Assembly (NCBI RefSeq): GCF_000731315.1
Contig: NZ_HG938353.1
Coordinates: 2,418,001-2,482,000 of the forward strand
Source: Neorhizobium galegae bv. orientalis str. HAMBI 540
GTDB lineage: Bacteria; Pseudomonadota; Alphaproteobacteria; Rhizobiales; Rhizobiaceae
Reading direction: 5' to 3'
DNA length: 64,000 nucleotides
The notes below the pieces were generated by a model, which was given only the letters and a program-made list of their open reading frames with translations, searched no databases and was not told where the DNA came from. A program made the translations under genes and the position numbers. This document shows, in pieces, positions 45,083-55,445 of this stretch (its first letter is position 1; every line of letters starts with the position of its first letter).

Positions 45083-46267
45083 CTACGCTGCAGCAGCGTC
45101 CGAACGCCGGGTGAACACGAAAGGCACTCGCCACAACGCCGACGCGGAGAAATAGGCCAGCGTCACGATCATGAACGAGACTTACCCGTCGATGGCATAG
45201 TGCCAGCCAAGATAGACGGAGCTCAGTTGGATGAAGCCTACATAGATGAAGCCCACGATGCCGAGGCCGCGGGAACGTTCGGCCAGAAAGTAAGCGTTGA
45301 GGGTAGTCAAGCCGACATGGACGCTCGGAAAGGCGGAAATACCGCCTGCGAAACCAGAGGTGCCCTGTTCGTAGAGGCTCCAGAGATAGGACTGGTAATG
45401 CGCTGCGGAATTCACCCACTGGCTCTGAGCAAGAAACGCCGTCAGCGCGGCAAACCGTGTGTGGTCGCCGGTCACGGCACCGTAAAAGACCGGACCGGCC
45501 GACAGGAACATACCCGCAAGCACATTGCCGCATATGACCCAGACAAACAGAAAAAGCAGCATGTAACGTTGGCGAATATCGTCTGCGGCTGGTGACGTCA
45601 GGGCGAAGAAGAGCGCGCCGAAGCAGATGATGAACCACGCCGCGCTATAGTTGAATTCGACGATGGCAAGAACCACGTCGTAACCGGCCACCGCATGCAG
45701 CAGCCGCCACGGATCCAAGCCGAAATATATCCAGGCGTCGATATCCGCCTGTATCTTGTCGTAATGGAAACCACCTTGCAGCGTCGGCAAGGCGTTTTTG
45801 ATCGAGGTGAACGTGCCTTGGAAAACCATCAGGCCCATCATCAACAGCACACCGGAGACCAGAGAGGCAACGCGGCGGGCGGAAAAAACGCGGCGATAGG
45901 CAAGCGGCCGCCGCCTGTCGAAACGCAATGTCAGCATGGACAGATCGATAATGACCGCCATCAGCGGCAGGAAAACAGCAAACACCGCTGGCCATTGATC
46001 GAAGTAAAATTGATACGAAATCATCTCCGTCGTGCCGGTAAGGCCGAGGAATATCAGGCCTCCGAGCGAATAGAAGCCGATAAGCGCGTAGAGCAACGCA
46101 TCCTTGCGCAGCCGAAAGCCGCACTCGCGCACGAAACATGCCAGAAACCGCACGGCCTGCCCCGTGCGCAACCCCCGTTGCCGCATCTGCAAACGTCTCG
46201 ATAGAAAGCCCCCGATTTCTTGACAATACGCAAACCTGATTAAGACTTCTTTATTGGAACGCCTCAA
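45083..46267 (-). pseudogene. PAP2-like membrane phosphatase gene truncated by an in-frame TAA
   Basis: The frame encodes a multi-helix membrane protein with FPSVHVGLTTLNAYFL and SVYLGWHYAIDG, the last PAP2 motifs (His and Asp of the phosphatase centre). It ends at a TAA at 45182-45184. After that stop the same frame continues VSFMIVTLAYFSASALWRVP to an ancestral stop at 45083. A single substitution, probably Tyr TAT or TAC to TAA, has removed the last helix. The catalytic motifs remain, so a truncated product may still be made. The start is uncertain (TTG 46267 or ATG 46186). Confidence 0.75.
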
Positions 46268-46433
46268 AAACCGGCCGCGATTTCTGTCGATTTGGCGATT
46301 TATGGGGTTCCGTTCGCTAGAACATTTGCCTATAAGCCGCGTCTAGCCTGAAAAGACATGCTCGCGCGACCCGACCGGTGGTATTCCACGCCGTGCCGGT
46401 TTTCTGCGCAGGCAAAAAGCGGAAAGACAACCC

Positions 46434-49400
46434 ATGCCAAAGCGCCAAGATTTGAAATCGATCCTCATCATCGGCGCGGGTCCGATCGTCATCGGCCAGG
46501 CATGCGAGTTCGACTATTCCGGCACCCAAGCCTGCAAGGCGCTGAAGGAAGAAGGTTACCGGGTCATCCTGGTCAATTCCAACCCGGCGACGATCATGAC
46601 CGACCCGGGACTGGCGGATGCCACCTATGTCGAGCCGATCACCCCGGAAGTTGTCGCCAAGATCATCGCCAAGGAACGTCCGGACGCACTGCTGCCGACC
46701 ATGGGCGGCCAGACGGCTCTCAACACCGCGCTCTCCCTCAAGAGAATGGGCGTGCTCGACCGCTACAATGTCGAGATGATCGGCGCCAAGCCGGCCGCCA
46801 TCGACATGGCCGAAGACCGCGCCCTGTTCCGCGAAGCCATGTCCCGCATCGGCCTAGAAACCCCGAAGTCGATGCTGGCCAACGCCACCGACATCAAGGA
46901 TACCGACCGTAAAGTTCATGAGATCGAGCGCAACCGGGTAAAGGAAAGCCTGACGGGTGCCGAACTCGACAAGGCACTCGACGAGCTCGAAAACCAGTGG
47001 AACCTTGGCGAGACCGACCGCAAGCAGCGTTATATCAGCCACGCCATGGCGATCGCCGCCCAGGCGATCGACGTGGTCGGCCTACCCGCCATCATCCGTC
47101 CCTCCTTCACCATGGGCGGCACCGGCGGCGGCATCGCCTATAACCGCTCGGAATTCTTCGAGATCGTTTCCGGCGGCCTCGATGCCTCGCCGACCACCGA
47201 AGTGCTGATCGAAGAATCGGTGCTCGGCTGGAAGGAATACGAGATGGAGGTGATCCGCGACAAGGCGGACAACTGCATCATCATCTGCTCGATCGAGAAC
47301 ATCGATCCGATGGGCGTCCACACGGGCGACTCGATCACCGTCGCGCCGGCTCTGACGCTGACCGACAAGGAATACCAGATGATGCGCAACGCCTCGATCG
47401 CGGTTCTGCGCGAGATCGGCGTCGAGACCGGCGGCTCGAACGTGCAGTTCGCCGTCAACCCGAAGGACGGCCGCCTCGTCGTCATCGAAATGAACCCGCG
47501 CGTCTCGCGCTCGTCGGCGCTCGCCTCCAAGGCCACCGGCTTCCCGATCGCGAAGGTCGCCGCCAAGCTCGCGATTGGCTACACGCTCGACGAACTCGAC
47601 AACGACATCACCGGCGGCGCCACCCCTGCCTCCTTCGAACCGTCGATCGACTACGTGGTCACGAAAATCCCCCGTTTTGCCTTCGAAAAATTCCCGGGCG
47701 CCTCGCCGGTCCTGACGACTGCGATGAAGTCGGTCGGCGAAGTCATGGCGATCGGCCGCACATTCGCCGAATCGCTGCAGAAGGCGCTGCGCGGCCTTGA
47801 AACCGGCCTGACCGGCCTCGACGAGATCGAAATTCCCGGCTTCGAGGAAGGCGAGAACTCCAAGAACGCCATTCGCGCCGCAATCGGCACGCCGACCCCG
47901 GATCGGCTGCGCATGGTTGCCCAGGCGCTACGCCTTGGCCTCACCGAAGGCGAAGTCCATGAGGCCTGCAAGATCGACCCGTGGTTCATCGCCCAGCTCA
48001 AGGGCATCACCGACATGGAAGCCCGCGTCCGCGAGCACGGCCTGCCGGACGATGCCGAGAACCTGCGTATGCTGAAGGCCATGGGCTTTTCCGATGCCCG
48101 CCTCGCCAGCCTCACCAAAAAACGGCCGAAGGAAGTGGCGGAACTGCGCAACAGCCTGAACGTCCGCCCGGTCTTCAAGCGCATCGACACCTGCGCTGCC
48201 GAATTCGCCTCGCCGACCGCCTACATGTATTCGACCTATGAAACGCCGTTCGTCGGCGAGTTGCGCTCGGAAGCGGAAGTGTCGACCGCCAAGAAGGTCG
48301 TCATCCTCGGCGGCGGTCCGAACCGCATCGGCCAGGGCATCGAGTTCGATTACTGCTGCTGCCACGCCGCCTTCGCGCTGAAGGATGCCGGTTACGAAGC
48401 GATCATGATCAACTGCAACCCGGAAACCGTCTCGACCGACTACGACACGTCAGACCGGCTCTATTTTGAGCCGCTGACAGCCGAAGACGTGATCGAGATC
48501 CTGCGCGCCGAGCAGGAAAAGGGCGAAGTGGTCGGCGTCATCGTCCAGTTCGGCGGCCAGACGCCGCTGAAGCTCGCCGAAGCGCTTGAAAAGAACGGCA
48601 TCCCGATCCTCGGCACCGCGCCCGACATGATCGACCTTGCGGAAGACCGCGACCGTTTCCAGAAGCTCCTGATGAAGCTCGACCTCAACCAACCGAACAA
48701 CGGCATCGCCTATTCCGTCGAACAGGCCCGCCTGGTCGCCTCGGAAATCGGCTTCCCGCTGGTCGTGCGCCCGTCCTACGTTCTCGGCGGCCGCGCCATG
48801 CAGATCATCCATTCGGAATCGATGCTGCAGACCTATCTGCTCGACACGGTGCCGGGCCTGGTGCCGGAAGACATCAAGCAGCGTTACCCGAACGACAAGA
48901 CCGGCCAGATCAATACCCTGCTCGGCAAGAACCCGCTTCTGTTCGACAGCTACCTGAGCAACGCCATCGAAGTCGACGTCGATTGTGTCTGCGATGGCAC
49001 CGACGTCTATGTCGCAGGCATCATGGAGCATATCGAGGAAGCCGGCATCCATTCGGGTGACAGCGCCTGCTCGCTGCCGCCGCGCACCCTGTCGCCTGAG
49101 ATGATCGACGAACTGGAACGCCAGGCGAAGGCCATGGCCAAGGCTCTGCATGTCGTCGGCCTGATGAACGTCCAGTTCGCCATCAAGGACGGCACTGTCT
49201 ATGTGCTGGAAGTCAACCCGCGCGCCTCGCGCACCGTGCCTTTCGTGGCAAAAACCATCGGCGCGCCGATCGCCAAGATCGCCGCCCGCGTCATGGCCGG
49301 CGAAAAGCTCGACGCGACCTTCGCGGCCTACGGCACCAAGCCGGATCCGCGCGCGCTGAAGCACATCGCCGTCAAGGAAGCCGTCTTCCCGTTCGCTCGC

Positions 49401-49922
49401 TTCCCTGGCGTTGACATCCTGCTCGGCCCGGAAATGCGCTCGACCGGCGAAGTCATCGGCCTCGACACGGATTTCGCGCTAGCCTTCGCCAAGTCGCAGC
49501 TCGGCGCCAGTGTCGAACTGCCGCGTGACGGAACGGTCTTCGTCTCCGTGCGCGACGAGGACAAGATCCGGGTGCTTCCGGCAATCCGCATCCTGACCGA
49601 CATCGGCTTCAAGGTTCTGGCGACCGGCGGCACCGCCCGCTTCCTCGCCGAACAGGGCATTGCCTCCACCCGCATCAACAAGGTGCTGGAAGGCCGCCCG
49701 CATATCGAGGACGCGATCCGCAACCGCCAGGTCCAGCTTGTCATCAACACCACGGACGGCAACAAGGCGATCTCCGATTCCAAATCGCTGCGCCGCGCGA
49801 CGCTGATGCAGAAAGTGCCTTACTACACCACCATGGCCGGCGCTGAAGCTGCGGCACTCGCGATCAAGGCGCTGAAAGCCGGCAATCTCGAAGTCCGCCC
49901 GCTGCAGAGCTATTTCGCCTGA
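46434..49922 (+). CDS. carB: Carbamoyl-phosphate synthase large chain
   Basis: CarB makes carbamoyl phosphate from bicarbonate, ammonia and two ATP. The 1162-residue protein has two homologous ATP-grasp halves, starting with [20 protein letters not shown] and [20 protein letters not shown]. Glycine-rich loops [12 protein letters not shown] and [13 protein letters not shown] mark the two sites, and a C-terminal MGS-like allosteric domain (about 1000-1150) has [20 protein letters not shown] and [17 protein letters not shown]. The length is slightly above the E. coli enzyme, as in other alphaproteobacteria. The start at 46434 gives the usual N-terminus. Confidence 0.97.
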   Translation: MPKRQDLKSILIIGAGPIVIGQACEFDYSGTQACKALKEEGYRVILVNSNPATIMTDPGLADATYVEPITPEVVAKIIAKERPDALLPTMGGQTALNTALSLKRMGVLDRYNVEMIGAKPAAIDMAEDRALFREAMSRIGLETPKSMLANATDIKDTDRKVHEIERNRVKESLTGAELDKALDELENQWNLGETDRKQRYISHAMAIAAQAIDVVGLPAIIRPSFTMGGTGGGIAYNRSEFFEIVSGGLDASPTTEVLIEESVLGWKEYEMEVIRDKADNCIIICSIENIDPMGVHTGDSITVAPALTLTDKEYQMMRNASIAVLREIGVETGGSNVQFAVNPKDGRLVVIEMNPRVSRSSALASKATGFPIAKVAAKLAIGYTLDELDNDITGGATPASFEPSIDYVVTKIPRFAFEKFPGASPVLTTAMKSVGEVMAIGRTFAESLQKALRGLETGLTGLDEIEIPGFEEGENSKNAIRAAIGTPTPDRLRMVAQALRLGLTEGEVHEACKIDPWFIAQLKGITDMEARVREHGLPDDAENLRMLKAMGFSDARLASLTKKRPKEVAELRNSLNVRPVFKRIDTCAAEFASPTAYMYSTYETPFVGELRSEAEVSTAKKVVILGGGPNRIGQGIEFDYCCCHAAFALKDAGYEAIMINCNPETVSTDYDTSDRLYFEPLTAEDVIEILRAEQEKGEVVGVIVQFGGQTPLKLAEALEKNGIPILGTAPDMIDLAEDRDRFQKLLMKLDLNQPNNGIAYSVEQARLVASEIGFPLVVRPSYVLGGRAMQIIHSESMLQTYLLDTVPGLVPEDIKQRYPNDKTGQINTLLGKNPLLFDSYLSNAIEVDVDCVCDGTDVYVAGIMEHIEEAGIHSGDSACSLPPRTLSPEMIDELERQAKAMAKALHVVGLMNVQFAIKDGTVYVLEVNPRASRTVPFVAKTIGAPIAKIAARVMAGEKLDATFAAYGTKPDPRALKHIAVKEAVFPFARFPGVDILLGPEMRSTGEVIGLDTDFALAFAKSQLGASVELPRDGTVFVSVRDEDKIRVLPAIRILTDIGFKVLATGGTARFLAEQGIASTRINKVLEGRPHIEDAIRNRQVQLVINTTDGNKAISDSKSLRRATLMQKVPYYTTMAGAEAAALAIKALKAGNLEVRPLQSYFA

Positions 49923-49935
49923 AATCTTGACAGGT

Positions 49936-49962
49936 CCCGCGCCTACTCCTGCGCGGGCTTTT
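49936..49962 (+). terminator. carB terminator
   Basis: CCCGCGC (49936-49942) and GCGCGGG (49951-49957) form a seven-base GC stem with an eight-base loop followed by CTTTT, 13 bases after the carB stop. Confidence 0.8.
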
Positions 49963-50038
49963 GAACACGAAATCTACTCAGGATTGCAAAAATTGCCTTC
50001 GAATGCTACCGTTCAAACGGATGCTCGGGGTGCAAGGC

Positions 50039-51232
50039 ATGTCCAAGAATATCGTAATATTGTGCGATGGCACGTCGAATGAAATCGGTGGCGACAGGAC
50101 GAACGTCCTGAGGCTTTACGGCGCGCTTGAGCGTAATGCTCGACAACATGTCTTCTATGATCCCGGCGTGGGAACTTTTGGCATGACGGGCATGCTGAAA
50201 CGGGTCCGGTCGTGGATCAAAATCAGGGCCGGCCTCGCCTTTGGCGTCGGGATCGACGACAATGTGCTCGAAGCCTATCGGTTTCTTGTTGAGGTTTACA
50301 AACCCGGTGACCGCATCTTCGCCTTCGGTTTCAGCAGGGGCGCCTATACTGTGCGCCTTCTCACCGGCTTTATTCGGATGGTCGGATTGATTTCAAGCGA
50401 TCAGCTTAATCTCCTCGACTATGCCTATCGCGCCTACAAACGTCTGGATGCCGGCGGTGGCTTCGGCGGTGAGATCAGGCACTATCAGAAAGTCCTTCAA
50501 GCGCGGCAGATACGTATTCATTTCGTCGGCCTTTGGGACACGGTAAGTTCCGTTTTCGAACCGCGCCCCACCGGTTTCGGCCTTCAACTAAAACAGCAGC
50601 CTTTCACCAACCAGAACGACCGCATCGAAATCGTGCGCCATGCAGTTGCGATTGACGAGCGGCGGTCGATGTTCCGTCCGTCTCTCTGGAAACCGGAACA
50701 ACAATACGACTATTGGTCGGAAGCGGCTCAAGCGTTCCAAAAGAAACCCCAGGATTTCCAGGAAGTATGGTTTGCGGGCTGCCACGGCGACGTCGGCGGC
50801 GGCAATCCCGAAAAAGATAGCGGCCTCGCCAAGGTAGCGCTTGAATGGCTGTTCGACGAGGCATGCGCCCATGGCGTTGAACCAAACCCGGACAGCGCAC
50901 CCATGCTGGTCCTGGGCATCGGCAACCCGGAATATGTCGCTCCGGACCCCCTGGGGCCAATAAACGAATCCCTGAAGGGCTTCTTCTGGCGTTTCGTCGA
51001 ATTTATCCCTCGCCGTTTCTCCAAGACGTCCACGCGGAAATGGCCACGGCTTGGCCCCTATTACATCCCACTCGGAGAACCGCGCAAAATCGACGCCAAC
51101 GCACAGATCCATGTCTCGGTGCAGAAGCGCATTGCGGCCGGTGGCTACAATCCACCCAACCTGCCGAACAACCCCACTTTCGTCCCCCGGCGGCCTGAAT
51201 CAGTCTCTGCGCTCGCGCCGCCAAGCGCTTGA
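50039..51232 (+). CDS. DUF2235 domain hydrolase
   Basis: The 397-residue protein has an alpha/beta hydrolase DUF2235 domain: NIVILCDGTSNEIGGDRTNV, YDPGVGTFGMTG, the nucleophile elbow FGFSRGAYTVR with its catalytic Ser, and WFAGCHGDVGGGNPEKDSG. Some DUF2235 proteins are type VI secretion phospholipase effectors (Tle1), but no secretion genes lie nearby, so a housekeeping lipase/esterase role is equally possible. The start at 50039 was chosen because the upstream codons look non-coding. It lies between carB and greA without operon signs. Confidence 0.82.
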   Translation: MSKNIVILCDGTSNEIGGDRTNVLRLYGALERNARQHVFYDPGVGTFGMTGMLKRVRSWIKIRAGLAFGVGIDDNVLEAYRFLVEVYKPGDRIFAFGFSRGAYTVRLLTGFIRMVGLISSDQLNLLDYAYRAYKRLDAGGGFGGEIRHYQKVLQARQIRIHFVGLWDTVSSVFEPRPTGFGLQLKQQPFTNQNDRIEIVRHAVAIDERRSMFRPSLWKPEQQYDYWSEAAQAFQKKPQDFQEVWFAGCHGDVGGGNPEKDSGLAKVALEWLFDEACAHGVEPNPDSAPMLVLGIGNPEYVAPDPLGPINESLKGFFWRFVEFIPRRFSKTSTRKWPRLGPYYIPLGEPRKIDANAQIHVSVQKRIAAGGYNPPNLPNNPTFVPRRPESVSALAPPSA

Positions 51233-51640
51233 TCCAATTCAAATCCTGCCTGAGTCGGCCCCGCTACCGGGGAGCAGAAATTGGTGAGCAGGTTCTTCTT
51301 GAGGAGCGATATGCATCGCCCGTCTGGCGTATAGGCATGGCAGACGTCCGAACTACCGTCGAACCTAGCCGGCCTGTCGCGGACAAGCCCCGCGTCACGG
51401 TTTCGCTGGAGGCACGGGAAGCATCGCATGTAACAGCATCCGAAAGGAACGCCAGGCGTTCTTTCAGCGACTTCTTCATTGGAGTGTTCGCTAAACGTTC
51501 TTTTTCCGCCTGTCAAGTCATTGACAAATGGTGCCGCTTGTATCCACATGCTGAGGGAGGGGCACACGGACAAGGTTTCGAAATTCCTAGCGTTCGCTGT
51601 CGAAATTCTGTTATAGTGACCTACATTCTGATTTTACGAT

Positions 51641-51677
51641 GGTTCCGAAGTTTCGCTCCGGAACCTGTTTCTTTTTG
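51641..51677 (+). promoter_or_regulatory. Attenuator-like hairpin in the greA leader
   Basis: GGTTCCG (51641-51647) pairs with CGGAACC (51659-51665), and the stem runs into TGTTTCTTTTTG. It lies 42 bases before the greA ATG, so it looks like an intrinsic terminator inside the leader. A possible -10 TATAGT lies near 51612-51618 upstream. Confidence 0.6.
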
Positions 51678-51718
51678 TGTCCGCGGCATCCGCGGGCATG
51701 CGCCTGAAGGACAAGGAA

Positions 51719-52195
51719 ATGGTTGAAAAGGTACCGATGACGCAGAGTGGCTTTTCCAAGCTGCAGGAGGAGCTGCGCTGGCGTCAGCAGGAGGAGCGCC
51801 CCCGTATCATCGAGGCAATCGCGGAAGCGCGCGCCCATGGCGACCTTTCGGAAAATGCAGAATACCATGCCGCCAAGGAGGCACAGAGCCATAACGAAGG
51901 CCGCGTCACCGAGCTTGAAGACCTGACCGCGCGTGCGGAAGTCATCGACCTGTCGAAAATGTCCGGCTCGAAGATCAAGTTCGGCGCCACCGTGAAGCTC
52001 ATCGACGAGGACACCGACGAGGAAAAGATCTACCAGATCGTCGGCGACCAGGAAGCCGACGTGAAGGCCGGCCGCATCTCCATTTCCTCGCCGATCGCGC
52101 GCGCGATGATCGGCAAGGAAAAGGGTGATTCCATCGAAGTGGTCGCTCCCGGCGGCTCCAAGGCCTACGCCATCCTCGCCATTTCCTGGGGCTGA
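51719..52195 (+). CDS. greA: Transcription elongation factor GreA
   Basis: GreA rescues backtracked RNA polymerase by stimulating transcript cleavage. The 158-residue protein has the N-terminal coiled coil with the acidic tip ([36 protein letters not shown]) and the C-terminal FKBP-like domain ([40 protein letters not shown]). The start at [12 protein letters not shown] (51719) gives the classic length. A terminator-like hairpin precedes it, and the lpcC-type gene begins 7 bases after the stop, so the two are probably one unit. Confidence 0.96.
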   Translation: MVEKVPMTQSGFSKLQEELRWRQQEERPRIIEAIAEARAHGDLSENAEYHAAKEAQSHNEGRVTELEDLTARAEVIDLSKMSGSKIKFGATVKLIDEDTDEEKIYQIVGDQEADVKAGRISISSPIARAMIGKEKGDSIEVVAPGGSKAYAILAISWG

Positions 52196-52202
52196 TACGC
52201 CC

Positions 52203-53285
52203 GTGGGCAAAAACGGCGATCCCGCCATCATCGATATCCGTGACGTCGAAGTCATCGCGCCGAATTTCAAGCGGCGCCTCTCCGGCGTCACGTCGACGAT
52301 CATCCAGCTCGTCCCCGTCCAGAGATCGCTTGGCCAGAAGGTCGCAGCGCTTGGCCCCGGCCTGCCCAGCGATCTGCCGCATATCCGCTATCGCGACCTC
52401 TTCCGCCTCTGGTCGCCGCCGCGCGGCAGGCGGTGCCGGATCTGGCACGCACGCCGTAATATCGAGATGCTGCCGGCAATTTTCATGCGTGACGTGTTGC
52501 GCATGCCGATGAAGATCGTCTTCACCTCAGCCTCGCAGCGCCGCCATACCGGCTGGACGAAATGGCTGGTCTCGAAAATGGACGGCGTGATCGCCACCAG
52601 CGGCAAGACGGCCGATTACCTGACGGTCAAGAACACCGTCGTGCTGCACGGCATCGACACCAACCGCTTCTCGCCACCATCGGACACGGCCGAGGCCAAG
52701 CGCGCCCGCGGTCTCGATCCCGCACAGAAGATTGTCGGCTGTTTCGGCCGCGTGCGCCGCCAGAAGGGCACCGATCTTTTCGTCGATTCGATGATCAAGG
52801 TGCTTGCCGAGCGCAGGGACTGGTCGGCGATCGTCGCCGGCCGCGCCACCGGCCCGCATGTGGATTTCGAGGATGGGTTGAAGAAGAAGGTCGCCGCCGC
52901 CGGCCTCGCCGACCGCATCCTGTTCGTCGGCGAGCATACCGATATCAACGAATGGTATCGCGCCCTCGACCTCTTCATCGCGCCGCAGCGCTGGGAAGGT
53001 TTCGGGCTGACGCCATTGGAAGCCATGGCGACCGCGGTGCCGGTGATCGCCACCGATGTCGGTGCATTCCCGGAACTGCTAGTGACCGGCGAAGAGGAAA
53101 CCGGCTTGATCATCGCCCGCGATAGCGTCGATGCGATGGCCGAAGCGGCCGCCGCCCTTATGGACGACGAGCCCCGCCGCAAGGCTGCCTCGATTCGCTC
53201 CCGCGCCCATGCGCTCGAAAATTTCAGCATCGAGGGCGAAGCAAAGCTGCTCGGCAATATCTACCGGATCACGGCTTCCGCTTGA
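52203..53285 (+). CDS. lpcC: LPS core mannosyltransferase-like glycosyltransferase (GT4)
   Basis: The 360-residue GT-B glycosyltransferase shows GT4 motifs: KIVGCFGRVRRQKGTDLFVD, APQRWEGFGLTPLEAMATAV and PVIATDVGAFPELLVTGEEE (donor-binding EGFGLTPLE with catalytic Glu). Rhizobial LpcC adds mannose to the lipopolysaccharide core, and its gene sits beside greA, so the symbol is given from resemblance and location, not from a search. The start is GTG at 52203, just after greA. It overlaps the convergent glycosyltransferase gene by 17 bases. Confidence 0.8.
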   Translation: MGKNGDPAIIDIRDVEVIAPNFKRRLSGVTSTIIQLVPVQRSLGQKVAALGPGLPSDLPHIRYRDLFRLWSPPRGRRCRIWHARRNIEMLPAIFMRDVLRMPMKIVFTSASQRRHTGWTKWLVSKMDGVIATSGKTADYLTVKNTVVLHGIDTNRFSPPSDTAEAKRARGLDPAQKIVGCFGRVRRQKGTDLFVDSMIKVLAERRDWSAIVAGRATGPHVDFEDGLKKKVAAAGLADRILFVGEHTDINEWYRALDLFIAPQRWEGFGLTPLEAMATAVPVIATDVGAFPELLVTGEEETGLIIARDSVDAMAEAAAALMDDEPRRKAASIRSRAHALENFSIEGEAKLLGNIYRITASA

Positions 53286-54294
53286 AAAGCTCGATATAGG
53301 CGTTCGCCACAGCCTCTTCCGAAAACTGCCCGACCAGCGTCGCCCTGCCCTGTTCGCCAAGGCTCGCAGCCAACTGCGGGTCGGCGATCACCTGGTTGAT
53401 AGCGCGCGAATACCCGGCGACGTCATCGATATCGACGAGCAGGCCGTTTTCGCCGTCGCGTACGAACCAGGACGGACCTTCCGAGCGCGACGAAATCACC
53501 GGCTTGCTCTGCGCCCATGCCTCGAAAATGACGTTGCCGAGCGGCTCGTGGCTGGAGGGCATGATGAAGATGTCGGCGGCGGCCAGATACGGCCGCGTAT
53601 CCTTGTGCCAGCCGAGGAACCGTACCCGGTTCTCCATCTTGTGCTCGCGCATGACCGCTTCCAGCGCTTCCCGCTCCTCGCCGTCGCCGGCGATCCACAG
53701 ATAGGCGTCCGGCACCGCCGTCATCGCCTCGATCAGCAGATGGAAACGCTTGCGTTTGACGAAACGGCCCATCGTCATGATCAGCGGCACGCCGTCCGGC
53801 GTATCGGCAACCGACCTTGAGATCGGCGCCACGACCGACGTGTCCGTGAAGTTCGAGATCACCTCGACGCCGCGGGTCCAGCCGAGATTGTTGCGCACAT
53901 GGTCGGCAATGCCCGGCGTATTGCAGACGAGAATGTCCGAGTTCTTGAAATAGCCGAGATGGGTGGGGTAGTCGCCGAGACGGGAGAGCTTGATACCGCC
54001 CTTATAGTCCGGCATCAGCCGGGCGCCGCGGGTGGACCAGGAAATGATCGCGTCGGCCTTGTCTCGCTTTGCCATGGAGAGCACCTTCATCGGCAGAAGG
54101 ATACGGTCGATGGAGAGGTTGCGGAAATTGCTTTCGATAACGCGGGCATGGGCCTCGACATCCGGCTTCCAGCGGCGGTTCCAGCGCATTACGGCCGTCT
54201 GCTCTACGCCACGCCGCGCAAGCGCGCCGACCAGATGCACGAAGAACTTCTCCGCTCCGCCGTCCTTGCCGAAAATATACTGGTGAACCCGCAT
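53269..54294 (-). CDS. Glycosyltransferase (GT4-like), likely surface polysaccharide
   Basis: The 341-residue protein is a GT-B type glycosyltransferase. The acceptor half begins MRVHQYIFGKDGGAEKFFVH with a typical GGAE motif, and the donor half has PLIMTMGRFVKRKRFHLLIE, AADIFIMPSSHEPLGNVIFE and AWAQSKPVISSRSEGPSWFV. The E-x7-E pattern falls in the HEPLGNVIFEAW segment. The sugar is unknown. It is a neighbour of lpcC and of a GT25 gene, so a lipopolysaccharide role is likely. It converges on lpcC with a 17-base overlap. Confidence 0.83.
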   Translation of the reverse strand: MRVHQYIFGKDGGAEKFFVHLVGALARRGVEQTAVMRWNRRWKPDVEAHARVIESNFRNLSIDRILLPMKVLSMAKRDKADAIISWSTRGARLMPDYKGGIKLSRLGDYPTHLGYFKNSDILVCNTPGIADHVRNNLGWTRGVEVISNFTDTSVVAPISRSVADTPDGVPLIMTMGRFVKRKRFHLLIEAMTAVPDAYLWIAGDGEEREALEAVMREHKMENRVRFLGWHKDTRPYLAAADIFIMPSSHEPLGNVIFEAWAQSKPVISSRSEGPSWFVRDGENGLLVDIDDVAGYSRAINQVIADPQLAASLGEQGRATLVGQFSEEAVANAYIELFKRKP

Positions 54295-54638
54295 CGATGT
54301 CGCCTCGCCTGTCTGTTTTCCGCCGCTTTGTACCGGAAACCAGCATCTATAGGCAGCGCCGCCTATATGTTACGGTTGAAAAACCTGCGCAAGGGGTAGG
54401 CGAATGGTTGTCCCTGAAATGTTGGCCCTGCTGCGCATGCGCTGCCGAAGGACTTCAGCCTCCAAGCCGACGATGTTATCAGGCATAAACGCGCCGCTGT
54501 TCCAAAAACGATACGGCCGCGATATAGCAACGTCTGAACAATTTCGACCACATCGTTACATCATCACAAGTCTACCGGCGACGGAAGCGGAAGTGGCGGA
54601 CCAAAAGCCGCTGCGCCTCCTTGGCGGAAAAGGGAAAA
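54295..54638. other. Intergenic region between two glycosyltransferase genes
   Basis: This region between divergent starts has no recognised gene. It holds a perfect seven-base inverted repeat TATAGGC (54348-54354) / GCCTATA (54361-54367), a possible operator upstream of the minus-strand glycosyltransferase. Nothing else stands out. Confidence 0.4.
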
Positions 54639-55418
54639 ATGCAATCGCTTGAGACCTATGTCATCAATCTGGATGGCAGCAATGACCGCCTGCAGACCAT
54701 CAGCGACCGGCTTTCAGCCTTTGGAGTACCCTTCGAGCGGATTTCCGCCGTCGACGGCCGCAAATTCGATCTCGCGACGATCCCGGATTACGACGCCGAG
54801 CGTGCCCAGAGCTATATGGGCCGCACCCTCGTCGGCGGCGAGATCGGCTGCTACCGCAGCCATCTGAAGGTCGCCGAGCATTTCCTGAAATCCGAAGCCC
54901 GTTATGCGCTGGTGCTGGAAGACGATGCGCTACCGCTCTGCAACCCGGTCGAACTGCTCGAAGCGGCGCTCCCGGATCTTGAAAAGGTCGATCCCGACTG
55001 GCGGCTGATCAACATCGGCAACAACAAGCTGAAGATCGCTACTCCCCTTTCCCGCTACGGCATCGGCGGCCACGACTGCGAACTGGTAGCGGCCCATTAT
55101 TTTCCGATGACCACCAGCGCCATCGTCTGGTCGCGCGAAGGCGCCCGGCTTTTCCTCGCAGAGCACCGCAAGATGTTCGCCCCGGTTGACAATTATTTCC
55201 GCCACTGGCTGACCCGCACCGGCCACGGTTATTCCTTTTGGCCCTCGCCCGTCACCACCACGGATGCCGCAAGCGAAATCCTGGCGAGCTCCGGCCGCGC
55301 CAGAAAAACCAACAAGCGGAAATGGTTCTACGCCTTCGCCAAGCAGCGGCGCTTGATGGAAGACAAGCTGATTGCCTTCATCCACAAAAAGCGGTTTCGG
55401 TCAGCCGGCAGCAAGTGA
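54639..55418 (+). CDS. Glycosyltransferase family 25 (LPS biosynthesis type)
   Basis: The 259-residue protein is a GT25-like enzyme: LETYVINLDGSNDRLQTISD, FGVPFERISAVDGRKF, GGEIGCYRSHLKVAEHFLKS and YALVLEDDALPL (the metal-binding EDD). GT25 enzymes transfer sugars to the lipooligosaccharide or lipopolysaccharide core in many bacteria. The start at 54639 (MQSLETYVI) was preferred over 54621. It is the third glycosyltransferase in a row, which strengthens the polysaccharide assignment. Confidence 0.85.
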   Translation: MQSLETYVINLDGSNDRLQTISDRLSAFGVPFERISAVDGRKFDLATIPDYDAERAQSYMGRTLVGGEIGCYRSHLKVAEHFLKSEARYALVLEDDALPLCNPVELLEAALPDLEKVDPDWRLINIGNNKLKIATPLSRYGIGGHDCELVAAHYFPMTTSAIVWSREGARLFLAEHRKMFAPVDNYFRHWLTRTGHGYSFWPSPVTTTDAASEILASSGRARKTNKRKWFYAFAKQRRLMEDKLIAFIHKKRFRSAGSK

Positions 55419-55445
55419 CGAAGCGATTCGCCATGCCGGTACGCC

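Noticed and set aside
50039-51232. Type VI secretion effector (Tle1) assignment for the DUF2235 gene
   Set aside because: No VgrG, PAAR, adaptor or immunity gene is next to it.
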